Below are positions 47,746 through 56,752 of a DNA stretch of 64,000 nucleotides, piece after piece; within the stretch, counting starts at the first letter, position 1, and each line of letters starts with the position of its first letter. The stretch comes from an uncultured Bacteroidales bacterium (GTDB lineage: Bacteria > Bacteroidota > Bacteroidia > Bacteroidales > UBA11471): NCBI GenBank assembly GCA_947625885.1, contig CANQQA010000009.1, forward strand, positions 19,199 to 83,198, in the 5' to 3' direction. A model generated the notes under the pieces. It worked only from the letters and a program-made list of their open reading frames with translations, did not search any database and had not been told where the DNA came from. A program made the translations under genes and the position numbers.

Positions 47746-48681
47746 TTACATTTCTATATCTATATACACGTCTTGCCAATCCTCCACCGAAGGTCGGAAT
47801 CCGCCGGAGTTCGACTTCGGCTCCGGCAGCGGCAGCCCGTCGAGCAGAATACGGATATCCTGCTGATCGGGGGCAGAATGGATTTGCTCCGTTACGTCAT
47901 AGGTGTAATACCATTTTCTGCCGTCAGCCAGTATGGCATAGACGATGAGCCTGTGCGCGGTCTGCTCGGAAGGGCAATGACCGAAGGTCTGCACCGAACC
48001 CGTAAGGGTGGTTTCGTCGCTCTTCGTCATTTCGAAAGGAATCGTTACCCGCTCGGTAGAGGGAGTGCCTGCCCCGACAAGGAAACCGCCCGCCATGCCC
48101 GAAAGCGAGGCGCTCAAACTCCGGATATGAGCGAGGTTATCGGCATGGCGAATCTCCACCGTGCAACGACCCACTGCCGCCGAGGGCGAGAGCGTGAGCC
48201 GGTGCTCCTCAGACGACACCTCGACTCCCGCCCGGCGGTCGCACCAGACCATTTCGGGAGCAGCAGCGATACGCTCGCTCTCCGCCCCCGATGCCATAGG
48301 AGGCTTTTCGGAACGGAGACTCAGCAGAGTGTGTTCCGGCAGCAGCGTGGTAGTCGCCGTCGTGATTTCGAACGTTTCCCATTTTTCCGTATTGCGGTAT
48401 TCGATGCCTTCGGTATCGCTGTTCAGACACAAGGCATCGTAACAGCCTTCCGTCGTGCGGATTTCACCGCCGGCAGGGTCGGTGAACTCATTGCGGATCG
48501 CTCTCCCCGCATCAGGGAACAAATAGAAAGACATCGACGCCGGAGAAGCCGTCGGGGCTTGCGACCAATCGAAAACCACTTGCAGGTGCATCAGCGAATG
48601 CATGTGGTCGTAGCATATCTCCTTATGGTCGCACGAAGCGAGGGCAAGCAGAGCCAAGAGAGAGAGATACGTTTTTTTCAT
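47746..48681 (-). CDS. DUF5119 fimbrial-operon lipoprotein
   Basis: Lipoprotein of the DUF5119 type, regularly encoded between DUF3575 and fimbrillin genes; a role as anchor or assembly factor is likely but not proven. The 311-aa precursor has the lipobox in LLALASC. After it come HMHSLMHLQVVFDW, MSFYLFP and DALCLNSDTEGI, which are characteristic of this family. The open frame extends upstream to 48933 inside the previous gene; the ATG at 48681 gives the signal peptide and overlaps the upstream stop by 4 bp, indicating coupling. Confidence 0.85.
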   Translation of the reverse strand: MKKTYLSLLALLALASCDHKEICYDHMHSLMHLQVVFDWSQAPTASPASMSFYLFPDAGRAIRNEFTDPAGGEIRTTEGCYDALCLNSDTEGIEYRNTEKWETFEITTATTTLLPEHTLLSLRSEKPPMASGAESERIAAAPEMVWCDRRAGVEVSSEEHRLTLSPSAAVGRCTVEIRHADNLAHIRSLSASLSGMAGGFLVGAGTPSTERVTIPFEMTKSDETTLTGSVQTFGHCPSEQTAHRLIVYAILADGRKWYYTYDVTEQIHSAPDQQDIRILLDGLPLPEPKSNSGGFRPSVEDWQDVYIDIEM

Positions 48682-49964
48682 CGCCTGCCTCCTTTCTTCT
48701 CGTTGAAGTTTCCGCGACCGAGCAGCCATACGAGCGACACTTCGGCTTTCGTGGGACCGAGCCAGTGCCGTTGTCGGGTCTCTTTCCAGACATAATGACC
48801 GTCTTCGGGGTCGTATATCTTGTACTCCCCGCCCCAATAGCCGAGCCCCAACGTGAAATCGAGGTTCAACCGGCGCGTTATCGGCAGCGAATAACCGTAC
48901 TCCACGCCCACGGCGTAGTTCATTTTGTTCCACAGGTTGCCGCCCGGCTCGCCGCCGATGTAGCCGCGACCGCCCAGCTCGAAATCGTAGGTGAATATCG
49001 TCCCGTAAACGCCGAGATGGTGTCCCGTAAGCGGCTTTTCCGCAGCGCGGCGCCCGAAATACTTGCGGACATTGAGCTCGCCGCCGTATATGCGCCAGAA
49101 GAAATTGCTCTTTTCACGGCTCCACCACGCGTACATCCACGAGCCGCCGACACTCCAGCCGCGCCCCACGTAAAACTCCGCTCCGATATTCGGCACGAGC
49201 AACACGTCGTAGAGCATGTTGGTCTTCAGCGCCATATAGAAAGGTTTACGAGACGGACCCGCGACACCGGACGGGCGAACCGCATAGGCGGGAGCGGGCA
49301 CGAACGGAACACGAGGCGCAAGAGTATCGCACACCTCCAAACGGATAAGCGGCTCGGGGCGACGCACGACCTCGCAGACGACTTGTACATCGGAACTTCT
49401 CAATTTCGGGAAAAGATGCTCGCACATATACCACCACGCCTGTCCGCCGCGCAGCATTTCCAGCCGGCGCTTGCGTCCGTCGACGATCTTGCCGTCGCGA
49501 AGAATCCACTCGGGCGTGTGATACAGGATATCCAGCACCTCGTCGCGGTAGGGCATCTGCGACGCCTCGACCAGCGCGGTCAGACCCGCCCAGTCGACGC
49601 CGAGCGAGACGACACGCACCAGCGAGTCGGGCAGCTCGAGCCGCGTGCGGATATGGGCGAGAATGTTCTCCGCACGGCGTGCGGAGAGGCGGCTGTTCAT
49701 CACGGCATTGCCTTCGGGCGAGGCGGCGCCCACGAAAGTCAGAGCCTCGATGCTGTAGGACGTGTCAGCCCGCAGCTCCCACAGCCGACCGATGAAACGG
49801 TCGATACGGGCGCCGTTTTCGTTCAGCTCGGGCTCGAAAATCGAGTAACCGTATCGGAAATGCACCTGTAAATCCAACGTATCGGCGAATGTGCGTTCCT
49901 GCCCGTAGCCGGCATAACACCCGCAGAGCAAAAAGAGAAGCAATATCCATTTGGCTATTTTCAT
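48678..49964 (-). CDS. OmpA-like/DUF3575 outer-membrane protein of the fimbrial operon
   Basis: Envelope protein of 428 aa heading the fimbrial operon. A signal peptide (about 1-22) is followed by an OmpA/MotB-like region (about 35-130, VHFRYGYSIFEPELNENG... SARRAENILAHI) and a C-terminal DUF3575 beta-barrel (about 235-428, starting FYMALKTNMLYDVLLVPNIGAEF). A GTG two codons upstream (49970) is possible, but ATG at 49964 (MKIAKWILLL) is better. It faces the invertible promoter segment 120 bp upstream, which makes the whole operon a candidate for phase variation. Confidence 0.87.
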   Translation of the reverse strand: MKIAKWILLLFLLCGCYAGYGQERTFADTLDLQVHFRYGYSIFEPELNENGARIDRFIGRLWELRADTSYSIEALTFVGAASPEGNAVMNSRLSARRAENILAHIRTRLELPDSLVRVVSLGVDWAGLTALVEASQMPYRDEVLDILYHTPEWILRDGKIVDGRKRRLEMLRGGQAWWYMCEHLFPKLRSSDVQVVCEVVRRPEPLIRLEVCDTLAPRVPFVPAPAYAVRPSGVAGPSRKPFYMALKTNMLYDVLLVPNIGAEFYVGRGWSVGGSWMYAWWSREKSNFFWRIYGGELNVRKYFGRRAAEKPLTGHHLGVYGTIFTYDFELGGRGYIGGEPGGNLWNKMNYAVGVEYGYSLPITRRLNLDFTLGLGYWGGEYKIYDPEDGHYVWKETRQRHWLGPTKAEVSLVWLLGRGNFNEKKGGRR

Positions 49965-50085
49965 ATTCACCGACTGTTTTTATCCTTACCGACTGTTTTA
50001 TCTCAACTCAATCTTGTTATACAAATCCAAGACCTCTTTATCGCATAGTTTGTGTGTTCTCCGTTCTTTCCATGAATTTGTGTGT

Positions 50086-50103
50086 TCTCTCCGTAAGAGT
50101 GAA
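50086..50103. repeat. Left inverted repeat of the putative invertible promoter
   Basis: The 18 bp TCTCTCCGTAAGAGTGAA are perfectly inverted at 50392-50409, and similarity extends a few bases outward (TTGTGT). This is the size and layout of the repeats used by Bacteroidales tyrosine or serine invertases. Confidence 0.85.
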
Positions 50104-50347
50104 GATATTTTTGTAACAGATTGTTTTACTTTGTAATGCAACGGCGAGTGTCATCAATTTGCACAACTTATATAACATTATATACAACCGACACGCTGTT
50201 GCAAACTATGAAACCGAATGGAATGAAACCTGCCGGACAGGAAATAACACAGATTATTCCTTTTATATTTTGAAAAATAAATATCTGTAAATCAACTATT
50301 TATAACTACGGGGGGGGTAATTTTAAGAAATTTTTATCTTATTTTAC

Positions 50348-50377
50348 TTGGCGGGTGAATTTATTATTATACTTTTG
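50348..50377 (+). promoter_or_regulatory. Promoter inside the putative invertible segment, facing right
   Basis: TTG at 50348-50350, 19-nt spacer, TACTTTTG at 50370-50377, start predicted near 50384, only about 8 bp inside the right repeat. In this orientation it reads toward the SusC gene. After inversion the same box would sit near 50125-50118 on the minus strand and drive the fimbrial operon. I found no matching minus-strand promoter in the segment. Confidence 0.65.
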
Positions 50378-50391
50378 TGCATCAGTTTGTA

Positions 50392-50409
50392 TTCACTCTT
50401 ACGGAGAGA
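50392..50409. repeat. Right inverted repeat of the putative invertible promoter
   Basis: Exact inverse of 50086-50103. The two repeats enclose 288 bp. Confidence 0.85.
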
Positions 50410-50861
50410 CAACACAACGCCGCGGCTCCAAGATTTTTTATTTGCATTGTCTCTCAACGAATTTTCCGACATGGGCAGATGAGCCCTTGAAAGTTGCACG
50501 CGGTTATTTCACCTTTCATTTCTCCGAGATTGTAAATCGTTTCGCGTATAACAGGTTCCCCCCCCCACTCCGTTCGACGGTCGCAAATATAAACGGCATT
50601 AGTTTGGAGGAACAAAATAAAAAACATTCCTTTGTAGTAGATTGCTCGTCCGGAAATATGCGTATTTTTAGTTAAAAAATTTGAAATTCCAATTCGGCTA
50701 ACGTGCTTGTCAAACTTAATTCGTATATTTGCATAATTTTTGAATTTACTCATTTATATTGAGTAAAATTAAGCGTGATTTACAAACGTGAACAATATTA
50801 AACGATTAAATTTCGTGGGTGGTGTACTGATATTTCGTAAAACGATTCTACCCGGACAGAT

Positions 50862-53800
50862 ATGCAAATAAGTTCTCCACAAAACACCGTCCGGCAAGTA
50901 CGTTTCTGGATATGTGTCCTGCTGTTGGCAGCAGGAATGTACCCTGCCGCCGCTCAACGGGTAAAGACCGAGAGCTCTAAAACCTTCAAGGTGAATGGGA
51001 AAGTACTCGATTCCAAAGGAATAAATATGCCCGGAGCAACCGTCATCATTGATGTCGACGGCAAAACGTTGGGCACCACTGCCGATGCGCAGGGGTGTTT
51101 TTCGATCGTTTCGCCGGTTGATTCGGGTACCTTGAAAGTCAGTTTCGTGGGGTACAAACCCAAAAGCCAGAAATTTTATGCGGGCACGGAGGTCGTTGTT
51201 CGGTTAGAAGAAGACGCGTTCATCGACGAGGTAACCGTGATCGGTTACGGCGTGCGCTCGAAGCGTAAGGTCGTCGGAGCCATTTCCACCGTAAAAGCCG
51301 AGGATTTACAGGACGTTCCGGCTCCGAGCCTCGACATCATGCTTCAAGGGCGTGTGGCAGGTCTGGGCGTCATACAGCAGTCGGGAGCGCCGGGAAGCGG
51401 CTCGACCTCCATGACTATCCGCGGCTACAACTCGCTGCTCGATGACGAGGCGGGATACAAGAGCTCGGGGGCGCCGCTTTACGTGATCGACGGCGTTCCC
51501 GTACATTCGTTCACTTCGCCCGTAACCGGAACCAACACCATTGCCGAAATAGATCCTTCGACAATCGAATCGGTCGAGGTATGCAAGGACGCCGCCTCGG
51601 CGGCGATCTACGGTTCGCGTGCCGCGAACGGCGTGATCCTTATCACGACGAAAAAGGGCCGCGAGGGGTATGCCTCGTTTTCTGCCAACGTATCTTACTC
51701 GATTGCCGAACTTCCGGAGGCGCCCGACCAGTTGGGCGGACGCATGGAACGGATACACTACATGCAGATGGCCATGGCAACCAGCGGTGCCTATTACGAC
51801 AAATCATCAGGGACCTACAAATATCCGACCACCTACGAAGAGGCGGCTCTCAACGGCGTGGATTTCGATCTGTTCTGGAACCGCGGACAGGGAATGCCGG
51901 CACTGCCGCTGGTGCAGGACTCGCTCAACACGTTTTATAACAATTCGACAAACTGGTACAAATATATGTTCCGCATGGGGCAAGTCGTCAATGCCAATAT
52001 TCAAGCCAGCGGCGGCAACGCGACGATGAACTATCTGGTAGGCGGCGGTATCTACAAGGAGACGGGCATCATGCCGGGCAGCGATTTCCTCCGCGGGAAC
52101 GTCATTGTCAACCTTTCGGTGAAACCGGTCAAGAACCTGACACTCGACAACCGCACCTATCTCGCCTATACGGATCGCAGCCGTGGTCAAGGCGGCGGTG
52201 CCGGCGGAGCTTTCGAATCTTTGACTGTCGATCCCCGATATCAGTCCTCGCTCTATTCCAGCGGCGGGGCGGTCGAAGAGAAAGTTCTCCAAATGCTCAA
52301 CGGGCAGTCGGAAGAGAACACCTCCTACCGGCTGCGGGAGAGTATGGTGCTCTCGTGGGAGATCATCACCGGACTGACGGTTTCGACTTCGGCGTCGATG
52401 GATTTCAATCAAGTAAATCAAAATTTTTTCCGACCAAGCTATCTCGACCCTACCTACAACGAGAGTAAATCGACGGGCACCGTCGAGCGGGATATTCTTC
52501 TCTCCAACGAGAATTTGATCAACTACAACTTCTCGGTGAAGAAGCACAATTTCGACCTGCTGGCGGGAATTTCGTTCGATGCCAACAAGATTTGGACGAT
52601 CAGCGGCTACGGACTCGGCGGACCGAGCGACAATGTATATTATGTAACGAGTGCCTTTCCCGAGATGGTCTACGATCCCGTGTTGGACTATTATCGGGCG
52701 ATGATGCACTACCAGTCCAATTTCACGGAGACAGCCATGACCAGCTATTTCGGTCGCATCGCCTATAATTACAATGAAAAGTATCTGTTGGAAGCCACGG
52801 TGCGTTGCGACGGTTCATCGGTTTTCGGTCCGGAAGTCCGCTGGGCGACTTTCCCTTCGGTTGCCGTCGGGTGGGCTTTCTCCGAAGAGAAATTCATGAA
52901 ATGGGCATGGTGGCTCGATTTCGGCAAGGTGCGCGCCAGTTGGGGACAGACCGGCAGCCAGTTCGAGATTCCCTATCTGGCTCAAGGCTTGATGGAACCG
53001 GGCTACAAGTTCGATGGGGTGCAGGGAATGCGCCCCTCGGGGGTTGTCAACCGCAAACTGCGCTGGGAGCAAGCCGATCAGTATGACGTGGGATTAGACA
53101 TGGATATGTTCAACCGCCGTTTCTCGTTGAGCGTCGATTGGTATCACAAATACACCAAATCACTGATTTACAGGGTTCCCATGCCGGGAGACATGTACGG
53201 CGAAGCCAATTTTCAATGGCGGAATGCCATGGCGGTTTCCAACGACGGAGTGGAAGTCGAAATCAAGGCGGACATCCTCCGCAAGAAGAACTTCTCTTGG
53301 CGTACACGCTTGAACATCGCCCGAAACTGGAACCGTTTCCGAAAAAGTTATTCGGGGACTGACATCGCAGCCGAAATGGTCATCGGCAAGCCGTTGAGCG
53401 GCATTTGGCTCTATAAGGACGAGGGATTCATACAGAACGAGACCGACGTTCCGTTCTATTACGACGAGGAGGGCAAGAAACACCTGCTCTCTCCCGACGG
53501 CGACGACGCCTATTCGTTCAAGCCGGGTATGCGTAAGATCGCCGACTTGAACGGCGACGGACAAATCAACGAGGACGACCGCTATTACGCGGGCAGCGCT
53601 TTACCGACCATTTACGGCGGCTGGTCTCACGAACTGCGCTGGAAGGATTTCGATCTGACTTTTTTCCTCACCTTCACGTTGGGGCAGAACATGGTCAACG
53701 CATTCCGATACCTGACCGTTCAAGGCGAAGACCATACGTCGCGCCCGATCTTTTCGCATATAAGTCCGAACGATTTCTGGCAGCAGGAGGGCGACAACCC

Positions 53801-54110
53801 TTCGTTTCCGGCATACGGTTTTTATCCTTATGCGTCTATTCAATATACCGGACTGTTCTCGTCGAATCTGGAAAAGGTGCATTACTGCAAACTCAAACAG
53901 CTGACACTGGGCTACTCGCTGCCCCAGCGTATCACACGCAAAATCCGGCTTTCGGGACTGCGCGTGTTCGTGACGGGCGAGAATCTTTTCACGTTGAGCA
54001 ACTACTCGGGACTGGATCCGGAAGTGGTGAACGTCCACACCGGCATCGACAACGGTGCGGCATACCCCCTTTCGCGTAAATGGACTATCGGTTTGACGAT
54101 CAATCTTTAA
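50862..54110 (+). CDS. SusC/RagA-type TonB-linked outer-membrane transporter
   Basis: TonB-dependent barrel that forms the import channel of a SusC/SusD pair. The 1082-aa protein has a signal peptide (about 1-31) and a carboxypeptidase-regulatory-like domain (about 41-120, VNGKVLDSKGINMPGATV). The TonB box region and plug follow (DEVTVIGYG, then LQGRVAGLGVIQQSGAPGSG, YVIDGVPV, ASAAIYGSRAANGVILITTK) and then a 22-strand-type barrel ending in an aromatic region (SRKWTIGLTINL). First gene of the locus. The substrate cannot be inferred, as no glycosidase or protease is included. Confidence 0.95.
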   Translation: MQISSPQNTVRQVRFWICVLLLAAGMYPAAAQRVKTESSKTFKVNGKVLDSKGINMPGATVIIDVDGKTLGTTADAQGCFSIVSPVDSGTLKVSFVGYKPKSQKFYAGTEVVVRLEEDAFIDEVTVIGYGVRSKRKVVGAISTVKAEDLQDVPAPSLDIMLQGRVAGLGVIQQSGAPGSGSTSMTIRGYNSLLDDEAGYKSSGAPLYVIDGVPVHSFTSPVTGTNTIAEIDPSTIESVEVCKDAASAAIYGSRAANGVILITTKKGREGYASFSANVSYSIAELPEAPDQLGGRMERIHYMQMAMATSGAYYDKSSGTYKYPTTYEEAALNGVDFDLFWNRGQGMPALPLVQDSLNTFYNNSTNWYKYMFRMGQVVNANIQASGGNATMNYLVGGGIYKETGIMPGSDFLRGNVIVNLSVKPVKNLTLDNRTYLAYTDRSRGQGGGAGGAFESLTVDPRYQSSLYSSGGAVEEKVLQMLNGQSEENTSYRLRESMVLSWEIITGLTVSTSASMDFNQVNQNFFRPSYLDPTYNESKSTGTVERDILLSNENLINYNFSVKKHNFDLLAGISFDANKIWTISGYGLGGPSDNVYYVTSAFPEMVYDPVLDYYRAMMHYQSNFTETAMTSYFGRIAYNYNEKYLLEATVRCDGSSVFGPEVRWATFPSVAVGWAFSEEKFMKWAWWLDFGKVRASWGQTGSQFEIPYLAQGLMEPGYKFDGVQGMRPSGVVNRKLRWEQADQYDVGLDMDMFNRRFSLSVDWYHKYTKSLIYRVPMPGDMYGEANFQWRNAMAVSNDGVEVEIKADILRKKNFSWRTRLNIARNWNRFRKSYSGTDIAAEMVIGKPLSGIWLYKDEGFIQNETDVPFYYDEEGKKHLLSPDGDDAYSFKPGMRKIADLNGDGQINEDDRYYAGSALPTIYGGWSHELRWKDFDLTFFLTFTLGQNMVNAFRYLTVQGEDHTSRPIFSHISPNDFWQQEGDNPSFPAYGFYPYASIQYTGLFSSNLEKVHYCKLKQLTLGYSLPQRITRKIRLSGLRVFVTGENLFTLSNYSGLDPEVVNVHTGIDNGAAYPLSRKWTIGLTINL

Positions 54111-54115
54111 CGACT

Positions 54116-55654
54116 ATGAAACGGACGATTTTCTATCTCTGCATATTGTTTTCGGGAATGATGACGGTTTCTTGTGATCTGGATCTCGAACCGAAAAACG
54201 CGGTAACGTTCGAACATTTCTTCAAGACCGAAGAAGACCTCTTCTCTGTCGTCGCCGAGATTCACGGCGAGCTGCGCGAAACGCTGTTGTCCGTTCCTTA
54301 CCACGAATACATGGGTGCTACCATCGACCGCATCAGCGGGGCGGCTTCGGTTTACGAACGGCTTCGGAACCTCGATCCGAACACCGTAGCTGCCGATTCC
54401 CGGCAGGAGCAATGGAAAAAATACTACAATGTGATCACGCTCGCAGACCTTTTCATGGACAATTACCATAAAGCAGAGCATGTCGATCCGGAACGGCTGA
54501 ATTTCTGCATCGGACAGTGTTATTTCGCCAAGGCGGTTTGCTACATGTATCTGGGACGCATCTGGGGCGACGCCGTCATCACGAAGGGCAGCCTTTATTC
54601 GGACAAATATGCCAAAAGTCCGGCAGAAGCCGTGATCGACACGGCAATCGCCTATGCCCACCGTGCCTATGACATTCTGCCGAAATACAGCGAGATGCGG
54701 GGCATCGGCGGCAGAGTGCTGGTTTCGAAACAATACGGCTGCAAGGGGAGCGCCGCGGCAGTACTTGCCCATCTCTACGCATGGAAAGGCTCCTTACAGG
54801 GCGACAGCCAAGCGCTCCGCGAAGCCGAGGCGTGGTGTTCGCGTTTCTTCGACCCTGCCTACGCCTCCGAGATCGGGACCTATACCTTAGCTGCCGACCC
54901 CGAAGAGGTGTGTCAAAAAACGTTGGTTCGAACCGGCGAGGAGAGCATCTTCGAGGCGGAGGTCAATTTCTATGAGTTGAGCCCGGGCTATTTCCTGCCC
55001 GGCACACACATGATAAGCTATCCCGTCATGCTCAACAGTCAGCGGGAAGATGTGGCTGACGCCTATTTCGGAATCTATCTCAACACGGTGAACAAAATGT
55101 ACCGGGCAGGCGACAAGCGCCGCACAGCCTACTTTTACAAACCGGACGATCCGCAGGAAGCCAATACACTCGGGCTGGCATATCTCTACAAATGGCGCAA
55201 TACCTATTATCTCCAATCGAGTTCCGCCGAGCCGATCTTTTCGAACATGGACTGCAACAAAGTGCTGATCCGACTGGCGGACATCTGCCTGCTGCGCGCC
55301 GAGTGCCGGGTGAAGCTGGGCGATATGGTCGGAGCAGCCGACGACTTGAACCTTATCCGCGACCGGGCGGGAGCCAATCTCTTTCCTGATGCCGACGCCG
55401 GAGAAACCGACGCCGACTTGCAGCTGCTGGTTTTTCGGGAGCGGGAAAAGGAGCTCCTGCTCGAAGGACAGCGCTATTACGACGTCGTGCGCAACGGCAA
55501 CGACTACGTGCGTCGGGAGTTGAGCGAGGGCTTCGCGGCGCTGACCGATATGGACATCGCCAACGGGGCACTCTATTTGCCGGTACCCCGAACAGCGTTC
55601 ACCGACAACGATCTGATGATACAGAATACCTACTGGCTCTCCAAAATGAAATAG
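54116..55654 (+). CDS. SusD/RagB-type surface lipoprotein
   Basis: Substrate-binding lid of the SusC channel. The 512-aa precursor has a lipobox at C20 (MMTVSCDLDLEP), then the SusD-like N-terminal and RagB/SusD C-terminal regions. Supporting segments are FLDNYHKAEH-type helices, GQCYFAKAVCYMYLGRIWGD, SAAAVLAHLYAWKG, VLIRLADICLLRAECRVKLG and the terminal REREKELLLEGQRYYDVVR. The open frame extends 12 codons upstream, but the ATG at 54116, 5 bp after the SusC stop, starts the signal peptide. Confidence 0.94.
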   Translation: MKRTIFYLCILFSGMMTVSCDLDLEPKNAVTFEHFFKTEEDLFSVVAEIHGELRETLLSVPYHEYMGATIDRISGAASVYERLRNLDPNTVAADSRQEQWKKYYNVITLADLFMDNYHKAEHVDPERLNFCIGQCYFAKAVCYMYLGRIWGDAVITKGSLYSDKYAKSPAEAVIDTAIAYAHRAYDILPKYSEMRGIGGRVLVSKQYGCKGSAAAVLAHLYAWKGSLQGDSQALREAEAWCSRFFDPAYASEIGTYTLAADPEEVCQKTLVRTGEESIFEAEVNFYELSPGYFLPGTHMISYPVMLNSQREDVADAYFGIYLNTVNKMYRAGDKRRTAYFYKPDDPQEANTLGLAYLYKWRNTYYLQSSSAEPIFSNMDCNKVLIRLADICLLRAECRVKLGDMVGAADDLNLIRDRAGANLFPDADAGETDADLQLLVFREREKELLLEGQRYYDVVRNGNDYVRRELSEGFAALTDMDIANGALYLPVPRTAFTDNDLMIQNTYWLSKMK

Positions 55655-55658
55655 CACC

Positions 55659-56309
55659 ATGAAAAAACATCTCATCATCTTGCTGTTCGTCTTTGCGTTC
55701 TTCTCCTGTACGAAATACAATTATCTGGATACGGGAGTGTCCAATCCGTATTTCGAGGGCGATATGTACGCCTATCTGCAAAGCAATTCCTACAATTGGG
55801 ACTCTATCGTGAAAATCATCGACCGAGCCCGATTGCAGGATATTTTTCACAACGACGAAATTACCTTCATGGGACTCACGAACCACTCCATTCGCCAGTG
55901 GCTGATACAGGGGGGCAAAGGGTACGAGTCCGGATACAGGCAGGTTGCCGATATTCCCGAAACGATGTGTCGGGCTATCGTGCTGAGTTTGGTAATCGAC
56001 GGCAAAATGCTACGCGACGACATCGAGCGAATAGAACTCAACGAAAAGGGGGAATATATCGGCGGCGGTCGGATCTGCAAGACTCGTTACGGGAATTACA
56101 TCTGGCTGTGGACCAAACAGGAACCCTACATGGGTGTCGACGGGCTGGGTCCCGTAAGCCTGAGCATGACGACGCTCGATGCGGACATGAAGACCCAAGT
56201 TGCCACCAATATGATCGCTTCGGGCGACATCCAGCCCCACAACGGAGTTGTGCATGCGTTGGAATACAGCTATCATTTGGACAATATCGGAGTTTTACCC
56301 TATGAATAA
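55659..56309 (+). CDS. Fasciclin (FAS1)-like lipoprotein
   Basis: Small surface or periplasmic lipoprotein (216 aa) with lipobox cysteine C17 (FAFFSC). The body resembles a single FAS1 domain: an N-terminal YLQSNSYNWDSIVKIIDRAR helix, the TFMGLTNHSIRQWL block and the closing GVVHALEYSYHL, which matches the conserved FAS1 histidine region. Such proteins commonly accompany SusC/SusD pairs and may bind ligand or partner proteins. It follows the SusD gene by 4 bp. Confidence 0.75.
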   Translation: MKKHLIILLFVFAFFSCTKYNYLDTGVSNPYFEGDMYAYLQSNSYNWDSIVKIIDRARLQDIFHNDEITFMGLTNHSIRQWLIQGGKGYESGYRQVADIPETMCRAIVLSLVIDGKMLRDDIERIELNEKGEYIGGGRICKTRYGNYIWLWTKQEPYMGVDGLGPVSLSMTTLDADMKTQVATNMIASGDIQPHNGVVHALEYSYHLDNIGVLPYE

Positions 56310-56745
56310 TCCTATGAAAAGAATCGCACGGATTTTCTTGGGCAGCCTGCTGGTTGCGGGCATTGCCGGTTGCTCGGATCAAGAGGTCGGATATCTGCAA
56401 ACCGACAACGCCGTTTACGTGCCCGACCAGATGGATATTCGTCTGGTTCTTGACGAGGAACTTGATGCCTACCGCATTTACAACGTCGCCCCGTGGGTAA
56501 GCCCCAAGATGCAGGGCGTCATCGGGACGGATCCGATTCGCTACGAAATCGAGAAGGTCGAGAGTGCGGACGGCAACGCCGAGATGTTCCGCAGCCTGCT
56601 GACAGTGCGCGGAGGAGGTCGCATGGAGTTTCCGCTGGTGAGCGACATCGTGCCCGGAGAATATCGCATTTCAATCCGCGTCAGCAACGAGGGCCATTCT
56701 CGGATTTTGGAAAATATATTTACATTCAACGTGAAAGAAAAATAA
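56302..56745 (+). CDS. Small SusC/SusD-associated lipoprotein, family not recognised
   Basis: A 147-aa precursor with lipobox SLLVAGIAGC (C24) and a beta-rich mature part that looks like a single Ig-like fold (RLVLDEELDAYRIYNV, IRYEIEKVES, EYRISIRVSNEG, ENIFTFNVKEK). It may belong to one of the DUF groups of surface Ig-like lipoproteins in such loci, but I cannot name it. The ATG at 56302 overlaps the previous gene by 8 bp; an in-frame ATG at 56314 is an equally good start. The frame extending back to 56248 is not used. Confidence 0.7.
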   Translation: MNNPMKRIARIFLGSLLVAGIAGCSDQEVGYLQTDNAVYVPDQMDIRLVLDEELDAYRIYNVAPWVSPKMQGVIGTDPIRYEIEKVESADGNAEMFRSLLTVRGGGRMEFPLVSDIVPGEYRISIRVSNEGHSRILENIFTFNVKEK

Positions 56746-56752
56746 TTCGACC

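Larger units (their letters stand above)
49965..50861. other. Divergent intergenic region (897 bp) with an invertible segment
   Basis: No believable protein gene; the 106-codon frame at 50355-50675 crosses the recombination repeat and has no family features. Nearest the fimbrial gene are two 16-bp direct repeats (ACCGACTGTTTT type at 49969 and 49988). Then come the left inverted repeat, an AT-rich 288-bp segment with a promoter near its right end and a G8 tract (50310-50317), and the right inverted repeat. Beyond it are a C9 tract (50558-50566) and a TATATTTG box (50724-50731) that may serve the SusC gene. Confidence 0.75.

Noticed and set aside
48682..48933. 84-codon upstream extension of the DUF5119 gene
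   Set aside because: Overlaps the DUF3575 gene; the ATG at 48681 begins a lipoprotein signal peptide.
50355..50675. 106-codon frame in the fimbria-SusC gap
   Set aside because: Crosses the inverted repeat, includes a poly-C tract and has no protein features.
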